DNA of 64,000 bases. Origin: Acinetobacter sp. XS-4 (GTDB lineage Bacteria > Pseudomonadota > Gammaproteobacteria > Pseudomonadales > Moraxellaceae). The stretch is from assembly GCF_023920705.1 (NCBI RefSeq), contig NZ_CP094657.1, positions 3,844,001 to 3,908,000 of the forward strand, read 5' to 3'. Both the position numbers and the translations under genes were made by a program. Shown here piece after piece: positions 1 to 8,812 of this stretch. Numbering within the stretch: position 1 is the first letter of the stretch; each line of letters opens with the position of its first letter. Under the pieces are notes generated by a model. It did not search any database. It was given only the letters and a program-made list of their open reading frames with translations, and had not been told where the DNA came from.

Positions 1-984
1 CGCTTCAAGAATCTGAAAGAAACTTTCCGCATAAATCATGGCATCATTGATCTCATCATAAATACGGTGCAATGAACGAATCGGAGCAGAAACATTATTA
101 AAGAGTAGAATATGAAACATGATCATCCCAATGCTCATATCTCCAGCTAGAACAAAATAAGCGGTAAGAATAATAATAAAAACAATACCAATTTGTTCAG
201 TAAAGGTCTTAACCCCATCGAAAATAAAACTAATTTGCCGAGTGTGCATCTGATTATCAGTGAGCTGCTTTTGTAAAATGAGTTGTTTTTCAGCTTCAAC
301 TTGCTCACGGTTAAAAGATTTAATCACTGTAATCGAATTAATGATACTCAGAATTCCCTGACTTTTACGTTCACGTCCATCACGCAGACTTCTTCTTACG
401 CCCCCTAATTTTTGAGCTTGCTTGAAGGTCAGCCAAAAGTAAATTGGGACAATACAAAGGGCAACAAGCCCAATCCAAAAGTTGGCATAGAACATCAAAC
501 CCAATGCGAGAATTGCGCTACTAAATAATGGAAGAATGTCGATAAAAAATATTTGAATTAACCGTGTAATCGAACCAATACCACGATCAATACGGGTTTG
601 CAGCTTCCCTGCTTGGTTATCATCCTGAGTAAAAAAAGAAAGACGATATGTTAGAAATTTTTCAATAATTGATTGCGCGACATCTTGTGACACCATGATT
701 CTTAAACGTTCGCCAAATAGCTTTTGCCCAAATTGAATCAGCGTATTTATAATTTCCTTAGATAATAGAATTACACTGATCGTCACTAAAATGTGCCAGC
801 CTTCACTTAGCCCTTGTCCTGCCTCAACCAAACGATTAATCTGATCAACAGTATATTGCAACGTCAATGCATTCACTTGAGCGGTTAATGCCCCAATTAA
901 AGTAAGGATCAGGGTAACGATGACCAATAGCTTATATGGGGCAACAAAAGGTCGAACTTTAATAAAAAGCTGCCATAAATTCAT
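1..984 (-). CDS. ABC exporter, membrane domain part (3' end outside window)
   Basis: The first 328 codons of a leftward gene are open to the window edge, so the protein is cut. It starts MNLWQLFIKVRPF and reads as the membrane domain of a type I ABC exporter: repeated hydrophobic helices, for example VTLILTLIGALTAQ near residues 25-40, ILVTISVILL near 70 and LPLFSSAILALGLMFYANF near 145. Typical exporter loops follow, such as QTRIDRGIGSITR and REQVEAEKQL. A fused ATPase domain would lie beyond the edge and cannot be seen. The substrate is unknown; lipid, drug or peptide export are all possible. The gene downstream of its start (1091-1840) runs the same way, about 100 bases upstream, so the two may be co-transcribed. 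Confidence 0.8.
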   Translation of the reverse strand, partial: MNLWQLFIKVRPFVAPYKLLVIVTLILTLIGALTAQVNALTLQYTVDQINRLVEAGQGLSEGWHILVTISVILLSKEIINTLIQFGQKLFGERLRIMVSQDVAQSIIEKFLTYRLSFFTQDDNQAGKLQTRIDRGIGSITRLIQIFFIDILPLFSSAILALGLMFYANFWIGLVALCIVPIYFWLTFKQAQKLGGVRRSLRDGRERKSQGILSIINSITVIKSFNREQVEAEKQLILQKQLTDNQMHTRQISFIFDGVKTFTEQIGIVFIIILTAYFVLAGDMSIGMIMFHILLFNNVSAPIRSLHRIYDEINDAMIYAESFFQILEA

Positions 985-1090
985 TTTTTTGACTTTTATT
1001 ATCCTGGATTAAATTTAAATATTTGTATTATTCACCTATCAGCGATTATTTAGCAGCTGATTTAATGATCAAACATAAGCTTCAATAACA

Positions 1091-1840
1091 CTATAATTCC
1101 TCTAAAACCGCAACATTCCTTTTCTTAATTTTTTCAATTTTTGCATTCAGTTTTAGAACATCTTGGTAAAGCCTATTAAACTTTTTGACCTGAGCATTTT
1201 CATGAAAAAGAATCATCTGATCTTTCTTCTGCCATGGGTAGTTTTTTAGAAGCTTAAACATTTCTTCTGCTTTATCTAAAATTTGTAGCTCAATCATAAA
1301 AATTGCATGATCTTGATCAGCTTTCTGTTGAGTCCCCAATTTCATTTCAAGGAGTTGTCTCATCTCTGCATTGACTGACAATTCTTGAACCTTTGCTAAG
1401 AAAGTTTTATGAATTTTTTCATATTCAGTTTGATATTTATCTGAAGCCATACGGACATCAGCTAACATCTTTTCGGTTTCTACAAACTTTTGTTTTTTAT
1501 CAATATCTAAACGATCAACATTTAAAAAAGTATCCCATTTGGCTGCTTTGAGTTCTCTTAAGTATGCATTTCGTGCATTTATATTTTGAATCCAATAACT
1601 TAAAAGAAATTCTGAAATTTGCTTATAGTGTCCTGCCAACCGTTTATCGTGAATATTAAGCTCGACGGGTTTAGACCAATCCTGTGCTTGTTCATAAAGC
1701 TGGTTCATTTTTTCAGTCATGACCACATCAAACATTTGGCTACTGTCTTTGGCCTGTTGCTGTTTAATATGCTGATAGCTGAAAAAAATAATAATCGTGA
1801 TAACAACCAGACTTGTAATTGCAATCAAAACTCGGCGCAT
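1091..1840 (-). CDS. hypothetical membrane-anchored protein
   Basis: This 249-residue protein is not recognised. The N-terminus MRRVLIAITSLVVITIIIFF is a single uncleaved transmembrane anchor. The remainder is charged and rich in Lys, Glu, Gln and Leu, looks largely alpha-helical or coiled-coil, and would lie in the periplasm. I place the start at the ATG at 1840: an AGGAGGT Shine-Dalgarno lies 4 bases upstream of it and overlaps the GTG at 1846, ruling out that longer start. It reads toward the ABC exporter gene. A role with that transporter is only a guess from position. Confidence 0.6.
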   Translation of the reverse strand: MRRVLIAITSLVVITIIIFFSYQHIKQQQAKDSSQMFDVVMTEKMNQLYEQAQDWSKPVELNIHDKRLAGHYKQISEFLLSYWIQNINARNAYLRELKAAKWDTFLNVDRLDIDKKQKFVETEKMLADVRMASDKYQTEYEKIHKTFLAKVQELSVNAEMRQLLEMKLGTQQKADQDHAIFMIELQILDKAEEMFKLLKNYPWQKKDQMILFHENAQVKKFNRLYQDVLKLNAKIEKIKKRNVAVLEEL

Positions 1841-2018
1841 ACACACCTCCTATTTCCCTTCTTATAGTTTTGCTCTTTATAGTTATGAAATAGAGCTTAT
1901 ATCTTCTTTATATGCCATTTATTTCACAATACGCAACACTCTATTCTCTATTCAAAGCTTTAAATCCTTGGACATCATCCCTATTATGATGGGTAATTAA
2001 AATTTATGAGATTCTCCC

Positions 2019-2720
2019 ATGCGTGTTGATGTCTGGTCTGATGTAGTTTGCCCTTTCTGTTATATCGGCAAAAAACGCCTTGAACATGTAGCTGCTGAAG
2101 CAGGTATTGAGCTTGAAATTCACTGGCATAGTTTTGAATTAGATCCTGATGCGCCAGCAAAACATGACACATCAAATACAGAACGTTTGGCTAAAAAATA
2201 TGGCCGTACCTATGAAGAGATGGAAGAAATGGAGCGCAATATTGCTGCCATGGCTGCCTCTGAAGGTATTGATTTCCAATGGCAAAAGGCGAATTCTGGT
2301 AATAGCTTTAATGCTCACCGTATTATTCACCTTGCGCAAAGCAAAGGCTTAGGCAATCAAGCAAAAGAAGCTTTTTTCCATGCTTATATGACCGAAGGTC
2401 TGGCAATTGGTGAACGTGAAGTTGTAGAAGAAATTGCTTCTCGTATTGGCCTTGATAATGCGGAAGTTGAATTTGTATTAGATACAAATGAACTATCTGA
2501 CTTTGTTCGTCATGACGAAAAGATTGCTAAAGAGCAGTTAAATGTTACGGGCGTACCATTTTTTGTATTTGATCAAAGAATTGCGCTCGCAGGTGCTCAA
2601 CCACGTGACGTCTTTTTAAAAGTCTTAGAGCAAGCACAACTGAAAGCAAATGCTGAAGCTGTTGAGCAAGATGATGCTGCTGTTTGTAATGATGAATCAT
2701 GTGATATTCCACAGAAATAA
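2019..2720 (+). CDS. FrnE-like DsbA-family thiol oxidoreductase
   Basis: The protein has 233 residues and a DsbA-like thioredoxin fold (the HCCA-isomerase/FrnE branch). The active-site CXXC is CPFC near residues 12-15, followed by YIGKKR. The cis-Pro loop is VTGVPFFVF near residue 177. There is no signal peptide, so the enzyme is cytoplasmic, unlike classical DsbA. The C-terminus carries a second cysteine pair, CNDESC (CX4C). This matches the CXXC plus CX4C layout known from Deinococcus FrnE, which is linked to oxidative-stress tolerance. It is a monocistronic gene with no strong Shine-Dalgarno before the ATG. The family is clear; the physiological substrate is not. Confidence 0.85.
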   Translation: MRVDVWSDVVCPFCYIGKKRLEHVAAEAGIELEIHWHSFELDPDAPAKHDTSNTERLAKKYGRTYEEMEEMERNIAAMAASEGIDFQWQKANSGNSFNAHRIIHLAQSKGLGNQAKEAFFHAYMTEGLAIGEREVVEEIASRIGLDNAEVEFVLDTNELSDFVRHDEKIAKEQLNVTGVPFFVFDQRIALAGAQPRDVFLKVLEQAQLKANAEAVEQDDAAVCNDESCDIPQK

Positions 2721-2905
2721 ATCAACACAATTGAAAATGTGATGAAATCGTATGTTTTATCACCATTTTAGCAATAGAGCGTTCTAAAAAAAGAACTATC
2801 TAATTGTTTAAAATCAGTTTATGATTGCTTCTTAGAATATTCGCGCTGTAATGTTCTGTTTTTTATGTGTTTAATGATCGGAATTTGAAGTTTCCTTGAT
2901 CTATC

Positions 2906-2932
2906 ATCCCCCTTAATTGGGGGATTTTTTTT
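2906..2932 (+). terminator. intrinsic terminator 185 bases after the FrnE-like gene
   Basis: The arms ATCCCCC and GGGGGAT enclose loop TTAATT and are followed by a T-rich tail. The 360-base gap 2721-3080 has no credible ORF. The distance from the stop codon leaves room for a separate short transcript ending here (see findings). Confidence 0.8.
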
Positions 2933-3080
2933 GGTTAAAAATAATCGCTACTAGCTTAAACTTTTTAATTTATTTCAAATATGTAAAAAAAGTTAAATTT
3001 ACTTAACTTTTGTGTCGTCCTCTTGATTTTATTAGAAAAATCAACAAAAGTGGAAACAACAACAAAACATAAAGATAGAT

Positions 3081-4223
3081 ATGAAAACATTTCACGTAAT
3101 GCCTTATCGGCAGCTTTTTGCACTTTTAACTCTTGGATTCGGTTCAGTATGCATTGCTCATGCAGAAACGACCTCTTCCTCTCAAAACCAACAAGTAGAA
3201 GGTTTGTCATCTGGAGTTCAAACCGAAGTTACAACAGATGAAAATCTGTTAGATCAGATTCCACGTTGGGTAGATGCGACCCCAACCATTTTCCCTGAGC
3301 AGTCTAGTCAACCTATTGTTCCACCTACCGAACAAACAGAAGATCAAACCTGGGTTGACCGTAAACAAAAGAACATTCGTAATTGGGCCGATCGTACTTC
3401 TGAAAAAATTGATAACTGGTTTGGAGAAGTCGATCCACAGAAACCAGCTACAGCAACCATTCGCGTGATGGTCGATAACTATTGGAATGAATACGATAAT
3501 TTTGAAATTAAACCCAGAATACGAGGCAGGATTAAATTACCAACACTAGAAAAACGCCTAAGCGTGGTATTTGGTGATGACTCACTCGATAACGAATTTA
3601 ATAACAGTCCGGCCAATATTAACCAGAACCCAAATCAAGACTCCAATAAGAAGCTAAATGGTAAACAAACGCGAGATGACAACAGTTCTATTGCTTTACG
3701 TTGGTCAGATTTCTCGAAAAAATTGCCTTTTGAAACAGATGCTGACTTAGGTATCCGTTCTGGGGACGATATTTATGTTCGTTTAAAAGCATCTAGAAAT
3801 TGGCAACTCCGTAATGATTTTAAATTTTATGCTGAGCAAATTTATCGTTACGGCATAGACAGTGAAAATTACTTACGTACCAATCTTGAACTTACTCATG
3901 CCAGACCAAATCAACCAATTTTATCAAATCAGTTCAGCTTAACTTATGCCGATGATCAAGATGATGATCTAAGTTGGGAAAACAGGGTTTTCCGTGAACA
4001 TAGTTTCTTTGCAAATAACCGTTTTAACTATGGTATTTATACAGGTGGTTATTACAACGACAATGACTTGCGTTTAAATAGTTGGGGACCATTTGTTTCA
4101 TGGCGCCAACCAGTTTTACGTGAATGGTTCTTTGTTCAAGGAGATGTAAATTACTTTAATGACCACCGTGAAGACCGCAACCATTTCGTCAGCACATTCT
4201 TGCGCTTAGAAGCTCTTTTTTAA
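3081..4223 (+). CDS. putative outer-membrane beta-barrel protein, paralog A
   Basis: The 380-residue protein is unrecognised by name. The N-terminus is a signal peptide ending at AHA-ETTSS (about residue 28). Residues 90-115 form a short helical stretch with WVDRKQKNIRNWADR. From about residue 125 the chain alternates polar and aromatic residues and ends in Phe (RLEALF), a typical signature of barrels handled by the BAM machinery. The last 190 residues match the next gene, including LNSWGP followed by SWRQPV in both. The Shine-Dalgarno before ATG 3081 is weak, but the signal peptide supports this start. The function is unknown; a surface or outer-membrane location is inferred from composition only. 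Confidence 0.7.
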   Translation: MKTFHVMPYRQLFALLTLGFGSVCIAHAETTSSSQNQQVEGLSSGVQTEVTTDENLLDQIPRWVDATPTIFPEQSSQPIVPPTEQTEDQTWVDRKQKNIRNWADRTSEKIDNWFGEVDPQKPATATIRVMVDNYWNEYDNFEIKPRIRGRIKLPTLEKRLSVVFGDDSLDNEFNNSPANINQNPNQDSNKKLNGKQTRDDNSSIALRWSDFSKKLPFETDADLGIRSGDDIYVRLKASRNWQLRNDFKFYAEQIYRYGIDSENYLRTNLELTHARPNQPILSNQFSLTYADDQDDDLSWENRVFREHSFFANNRFNYGIYTGGYYNDNDLRLNSWGPFVSWRQPVLREWFFVQGDVNYFNDHREDRNHFVSTFLRLEALF

Positions 4224-4348
4224 GCTGCCAATCACCACCTTGGAACCCATCCAAGGTGGTGAATAATAAAATACTTTTAAATAAAATTTTAAGCTTAGCC
4301 TTTTAAAATATTGATCTAATTTTTATTTTTGATTCCTTCTCCTTAAAA

Positions 4349-5245
4349 ATGAATCAATTTTCCCCTTTTTCATTTCAATACAGATCAGCTGCCTTAGTTT
4401 GTATTTATAGTTTAAGCGTATTGGCTTTAATTCCGCATACTCAATTTTTTTATAATACATTCAAGCACCAACGGTCACGGCGTTATCCTTATTCTTCTAC
4501 GAGTTTTACCAAAGTAAAAAAACAATCACTTTCACTCTCTCCTTGTGAAATAGAGACAAATAATGCTTTACCCGATATCGCCTTAATGCAAGAACTTATG
4601 GCTGTATTTGGAAATGATACGTTATGGAGACGTGTGACTCAGTCTGAACCTACTTATAAAGCCTTTGGTAAGAAAAAGAAGAAGAACTCTTCAGCTCAGG
4701 TTTCGACAACTAATCCACTGAGTGCAAGCTGGGCTACCATTTCAACGTGGATGCCTTTTGAAAATAATCTTGATTTAGGTTCAAACTCAGAAAACGATGT
4801 TTATGTGCAATTTTTAGCAAAGAAAAAATGGAATTTAAGACATAACATTAGTTTGGATACAGAACAGGTATTTCGCTACGGTTCTACCAGCCGGAACTAC
4901 ACTGAAACAACGCTAAACCTAACGCAGAAAATGCAAGATAATACTCTTTTCGCTAATAAATTTAATGTGAATAAGAGTGAAAATGAAGATTATAGTTGGG
5001 GAAATTGGACTTTCCAGCAATATCAATTTTTAAAGGATAATCATCTTACTTACGGTGTCTATAGTGGTGGTGTATATACCAAAAATGACATTCGACTAAA
5101 TAGTTGGGGGCCTTATATTTCATGGCGGCAGCCTGTGTGGCGAAATTGGCTTTTTATGCAAAATGACCTTAACTTTTTTAACCACATTGATGATGATTCT
5201 AAACATCAACTCAGCGTTCAAATGAATCTAGAAGCTAATTTTTAA
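4349..5245 (+). CDS. putative barrel protein, shortened paralog B of the preceding gene
   Basis: The 298-residue protein lies 125 bases downstream of its paralog. The C-terminal 180 residues align with it along their length (PFENNLDLG versus PFETDADLG, then RYG, YGVYSGG versus YGIYTGG, LNSWGPYISWRQPV, and terminal Phe). The N-terminal third differs: the helical WVDR region is missing, and the leader (hydrophobic around residues 13-28 but followed by FFYNTFKHQRSRR) is a poor signal peptide. No clear Shine-Dalgarno precedes the ATG. It may be a decaying duplicate, or the true start may differ. No biochemical role is suggested. Confidence 0.6.
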   Translation: MNQFSPFSFQYRSAALVCIYSLSVLALIPHTQFFYNTFKHQRSRRYPYSSTSFTKVKKQSLSLSPCEIETNNALPDIALMQELMAVFGNDTLWRRVTQSEPTYKAFGKKKKKNSSAQVSTTNPLSASWATISTWMPFENNLDLGSNSENDVYVQFLAKKKWNLRHNISLDTEQVFRYGSTSRNYTETTLNLTQKMQDNTLFANKFNVNKSENEDYSWGNWTFQQYQFLKDNHLTYGVYSGGVYTKNDIRLNSWGPYISWRQPVWRNWLFMQNDLNFFNHIDDDSKHQLSVQMNLEANF

Positions 5246-5286
5246 TCAGAAATCACCAAATTGTGGATAACTCTTTCTTTATCCAC

Positions 5287-5320
5287 AAAAAAAGCCCCTG
5301 AAGGTTCAGAGGCTTTTTTT
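5287..5320. terminator. bidirectional terminator between paralog B and htpG
   Basis: AGCCCCTGAA pairs with TTCAGAGGCT (one internal mismatch), flanked by an A run on the left and a T run on the right. It can end the rightward barrel gene and the leftward htpG transcript. Confidence 0.8.
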
Positions 5321-5328
5321 ATACTGAA

Positions 5329-7248
5329 TTATTTCAGCAATAAGCTATTAATACGTTTTACATAAGCTGCTGGGTCTTCCGGTAAACCACCTTCAGCAAT
5401 AACCGCCTGATCGAAAATCACATTTGCCAAGTCATCAAAGTGCTCTGAACTTTCAAGTTTCTTCACCAATGGATGTTCAGGGTTAATTTCTAAAATTGGT
5501 TTGATTTCCGGCACTGCCTGCCCTGCTTGTTTAAGCATACGAATAAGTTGAGGTGATAACTCACCTTCACTTGTCACTAAACATGCAGGAGAATCAACTA
5601 AACGTGTCGTTACACGCACTTCTTGCGTTTTGGCTTTCAATGAGTCACTTAGCTTATCAACAACAGGTTTGAACTGTTCAGCTGCTTGCTCAAGTGCTTT
5701 TTTCTCTTCAGCATCTTGCAAGTCACCTAAATCAACCGCGCCTTTCGACACATTCTTTAATGGCGTACCGTCAAACTCTTGAACAAAATTCATTGCCCAT
5801 TCGTCAACACGTTCAGCCATTAATAATACTTCAATGCCTTTTTTCTTGAACAACTCAAGCTGCGGTGAGTTTTTCGCTGCCGCTAAGCTGTCAGCAGTCA
5901 CATAGTAGATGGCTTTTTGGCCCTCTTTCATGCGAGCCTTATAGTCAGCAAAAGAAGTTGTTACTTCATCATTTGTTGAAGTCGCATAACGTAATAATTT
6001 TAAAATACGTTCACGGTTACCAAAGTCTTCGCCCAAGCCTTCTTTAATGACTGAGCCAAACTCACTATAGAACGTCTTGAATTTTTCTTGGTCTTTTTCA
6101 TCTTCCGATTTAGCCAAGCCATCGAGTACAGTTAAAATACGGCGCGCATTACCTTCACGAATCGTTTTGACATCACGGCTTTCTTGCAACAACTCACGGC
6201 TTACATTGAGTGGTAAATCTGCGCTATCTACCACACCTTGAACAAAACGTAGATAATTTGGAATTAAGTTATCCGCATCATCCATAATAAAGACACGTTT
6301 CACATAGAGCTTAATACCTGCTTTTGCTTCACGAGTAAAAATGTCATGTGGTGCTTTACTTGGAATATAAAGTAACTGTGTATATTCAGTACTACCTTCA
6401 ACACGGTTATGCGCCCAAGCCAGTGGTGCTTCAAAGTCATGTGTTAAGTTTTTATAGAACTCAACGTACTGCTCTTCAGTCACTTCGCTCTTGTTACGTG
6501 TCCATAAAGCACTGGCTGAGTTAATTGCTTCCCACTCGCCAGTTTTCACCATTTGGCCGCCTTTAGGCTCTTCACCTTCAGCAGCCTCTTCCTCTTGCCA
6601 AACTTCTTTTTGCATTTCAATTGGCAAGCTAATGTGATCAGAGTATTTATTAACGATTTGCTTAACTTTATGAGATTCTAAATAATCAAGTGCATCATCA
6701 CGTAAGTGAAGAATAATGTCAGTACCACGTGAAGCCTTATCAATTTGCTGAACTTCAAACTCGCCTGTACCACCACTAATCCAACGCACCCCTTCAGATG
6801 CATCTAGACCTGCACGGCGTGATTCAACCGTAATTTTATCGGCAACAATAAAACCTGAGTAAAAGCCAACACCAAATTGACCAATCAACTGAGCATCTGC
6901 TTTTTGATCACCAGTCAATTTTGACATGAAATCTTTAGTGCCCGATTTTGCAATCGTACCTAAGTTATCAATCGCTTCTTGCTGGTTTAAGCCAATACCG
7001 TTATCAGAAATCGTTAAAGTTTTATCTTCTTTATTTAAAATGACTCGTACATGTAAATCTGGATCATTTTCATAATATTCAGGATGATTAATTCCTTCAA
7101 AACGCAACTTATCACATGCATCTGATGCATTAGAAATCAGCTCGCGTAAGAAAATCTCAGGGTTAGAATAGAGAGAATGCGTCACTAAATGTAAAAGCTG
7201 TGCAACTTCTGCTTGGAAACTATAATTTTGTGATGCTTGTTCACTCAT
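5329..7248 (-). CDS. htpG: chaperone protein HtpG (bacterial Hsp90)
   Basis: The 639-residue protein is full length. The N-terminal GHKL ATPase domain shows [14 protein letters not shown] (the ATP/Mg-binding Asn helix), SDNGIGL near residue 98 and the lid motif [11 protein letters not shown] near 125. The middle domain has the catalytic-loop region NVSRELLQ near 350, and the dimerisation domain ends INSLLLK. It is a cytoplasmic ATP-dependent chaperone. AAGGAG lies 5 bases before ATG 7248. It is monocistronic between terminators; no heat-shock promoter was clear to me by eye. Confidence 0.97.
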   Translation of the reverse strand: MSEQASQNYSFQAEVAQLLHLVTHSLYSNPEIFLRELISNASDACDKLRFEGINHPEYYENDPDLHVRVILNKEDKTLTISDNGIGLNQQEAIDNLGTIAKSGTKDFMSKLTGDQKADAQLIGQFGVGFYSGFIVADKITVESRRAGLDASEGVRWISGGTGEFEVQQIDKASRGTDIILHLRDDALDYLESHKVKQIVNKYSDHISLPIEMQKEVWQEEEAAEGEEPKGGQMVKTGEWEAINSASALWTRNKSEVTEEQYVEFYKNLTHDFEAPLAWAHNRVEGSTEYTQLLYIPSKAPHDIFTREAKAGIKLYVKRVFIMDDADNLIPNYLRFVQGVVDSADLPLNVSRELLQESRDVKTIREGNARRILTVLDGLAKSEDEKDQEKFKTFYSEFGSVIKEGLGEDFGNRERILKLLRYATSTNDEVTTSFADYKARMKEGQKAIYYVTADSLAAAKNSPQLELFKKKGIEVLLMAERVDEWAMNFVQEFDGTPLKNVSKGAVDLGDLQDAEEKKALEQAAEQFKPVVDKLSDSLKAKTQEVRVTTRLVDSPACLVTSEGELSPQLIRMLKQAGQAVPEIKPILEINPEHPLVKKLESSEHFDDLANVIFDQAVIAEGGLPEDPAAYVKRINSLLLK

Positions 7249-7350
7249 AAATCACTCCTTAAATTTTGAAGTCTGTTTGTTCTCGAATGCTTTATGAATG
7301 GAGTACTTCTAGAATTTTTCAATCCTAAATATTAAAAATTTTTACTCTAA

Positions 7351-7704
7351 TTAAAATGGGCCGTGGCTTAACACTCTATCTTGCAATATTGCATCTAGCT
7401 GCTGTTGGCGTTGTTGATAAGCTTTGCTAATACAACTTACACCAGCCACACAAGCATTTCTTTTTTTCAGCCATTGCTGCTGAGCATCTTTTTGACTGTC
7501 CCGCCCACCCATTGGTAAAGCATGCAGAACAATTTGATAAGTCGTCGCCATTTTCACATCGGCATCATTTAAAGAACGGTTCTTACAAATACTTTTTTCC
7601 GTTTTCGTTTTTGCAGCATCACACGAGAAACTTGCAGCTTGCAAACTCTGTGTAAAGGCGATACCACTAAAGATAGCCAAACAAAGCGCTAATTTTTTGT
7701 TCAT
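7351..7704 (-). CDS. LprI/DUF1311-family small secreted protein
   Basis: The 117-residue precursor has a signal peptide (LALCLAIFSGIAFTQSLQAA) and a mature domain with two cysteine pairs: FSCDAAKTKTEKSIC and NACVAGVSC. The spacing and the central QQWLKKRN block match the DUF1311 domain, found at the N-terminus of the lysozyme inhibitor LprI. A periplasmic location is expected. Lysozyme inhibition is known for the named member of the family and is only a possibility here. GGAAAG precedes ATG 7704. It stands alone between htpG and ompW. Confidence 0.75.
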   Translation of the reverse strand: MNKKLALCLAIFSGIAFTQSLQAASFSCDAAKTKTEKSICKNRSLNDADVKMATTYQIVLHALPMGGRDSQKDAQQQWLKKRNACVAGVSCISKAYQQRQQQLDAILQDRVLSHGPF

Positions 7705-7814
7705 GATTTTCTTTCCATGTTTTGTAATGAATAGAAATTAGTTTAGAAAAAAAATTGCATAAGATATGTATAAAACTGTCTGTTTTATGCTTTTTTTAGT
7801 GCAAATAAAGTCCA

Positions 7815-7846
7815 TAAAAAAACCTCACATAAATTATATGTGAGGT
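7815..7846 (-). terminator. terminator of the ompW-family gene
   Basis: The perfect 10-bp arms ACCTCACATA and TATGTGAGGT enclose a five-base loop and are followed, on the minus strand, by a T run. It lies 48 bases beyond the stop codon at 7894. Confidence 0.85.
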
Positions 7847-7893
7847 GCCTGAGTCTAGGTTTATTATTATATTTTTTCTATTTATTATTATGC

Positions 7894-8484
7894 TTAAAAT
7901 TTATAGCTATAACCTAAAGTGTAAACAAATGGATTAATATCTAGATCAAATTTATAATTAGCAACTGATGGATCAATTGTTACTTCAGGACTAATATCCA
8001 TATAACGAACATCTACAAATACTCCCCAATTTTTAGCATCAGCAGGTTGGAAATTAAAACCAACTTGTCCTGCTACACCAAAATCTTCTTTAACTTTTAC
8101 CGCTACTCCTTGTTCATCCCAAGGAATAAATGCTGTAGCACCAACACCAATATACGGTGTGAAACGAGTCGAGTTTTTAAAATGATATTTAGCAGTAATC
8201 GTTGGTGGTAACTGTTTAAGACTCGCTACATTTTTACCATCTAACAATACGTCATGATTAATAGGTGCTGCTAATAATAACTCTGCCGAAAATGGAGATT
8301 GACCAAAAAAGTATTCTACTGATGGTGTAAATGCATATTCATGATCTGCCTTCACCACCCCTAAAGGAGTTGTCGTATCTTCCGAAGGAGCAATTACACT
8401 TCCACCAAACTTAACTTGCCAGTTACCAGCAAAAGTAAAAGAAGACATCCCCATTAATGCAACAACCAAAACTTTTTTGAACAC
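7894..8484 (-). CDS. ompW: OmpW-family outer-membrane protein
   Basis: The 196-residue protein is an eight-stranded barrel of the OmpW family: signal peptide FKKVLVVALMGMSSFTFA, then GNWQVKFGG, the family segment LPPTITAKYHF, FTPYIGVGATAF and terminal YSYKF ending in Phe. OmpW proteins are small hydrophobic-compound channels. I choose the GTG at 8484: GGAGAT lies 6 bases upstream and the signal peptide begins there. The longer reading frame to 8538 adds a leader (MILKYMFIININKFGD) that would spoil the signal peptide. Confidence 0.85.
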   Translation of the reverse strand: MFKKVLVVALMGMSSFTFAGNWQVKFGGSVIAPSEDTTTPLGVVKADHEYAFTPSVEYFFGQSPFSAELLLAAPINHDVLLDGKNVASLKQLPPTITAKYHFKNSTRFTPYIGVGATAFIPWDEQGVAVKVKEDFGVAGQVGFNFQPADAKNWGVFVDVRYMDISPEVTIDPSVANYKFDLDINPFVYTLGYSYKF

Positions 8485-8741
8485 TTTAATATCTCCAAAC
8501 TTATTTATATTTATAATAAACATGTATTTTAAAATCATGCAATACGCATTATAAAATTAATTTATCATTTATTTTTAAATAACTGTTTTAAATAAATATA
8601 TATATTAACCAACCATTTTAATAGGTTTTTATTCCAACCTTATTAATCAAGATTATTTTATATTACCAACTATTTTAATATACTTTTTAATTCTGAGTAT
8701 TTTAATATAATTTATTTTAAATACATCTTTAATTTAGTCAA
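8485..8741. other. AT-rich intergenic region upstream of ompW
   Basis: This stretch is about 260 bases and very AT-rich, with no gene. It holds three exact copies of ATTTTAATA at 8615, 8672 and 8699. It must contain the ompW promoter, but no single -10/-35 pair stands out among the many AT runs. Confidence 0.5.
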
Positions 8742-8788
8742 TAAAAAACCTTCTTAATTTAAATCCAAAGATCATTATTAAGAAGGTT
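8742..8788 (-). terminator. terminator of the antiporter gene
   Basis: The 12-bp arms AACCTTCTTAAT and ATTAAGAAGGTT enclose an 18-base loop and are followed on the minus strand by a T run. It lies 25 bases past the antiporter stop. Confidence 0.75.
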
Positions 8789-8812
8789 AGTAATTTAATA
8801 TTTTATAAAAAC

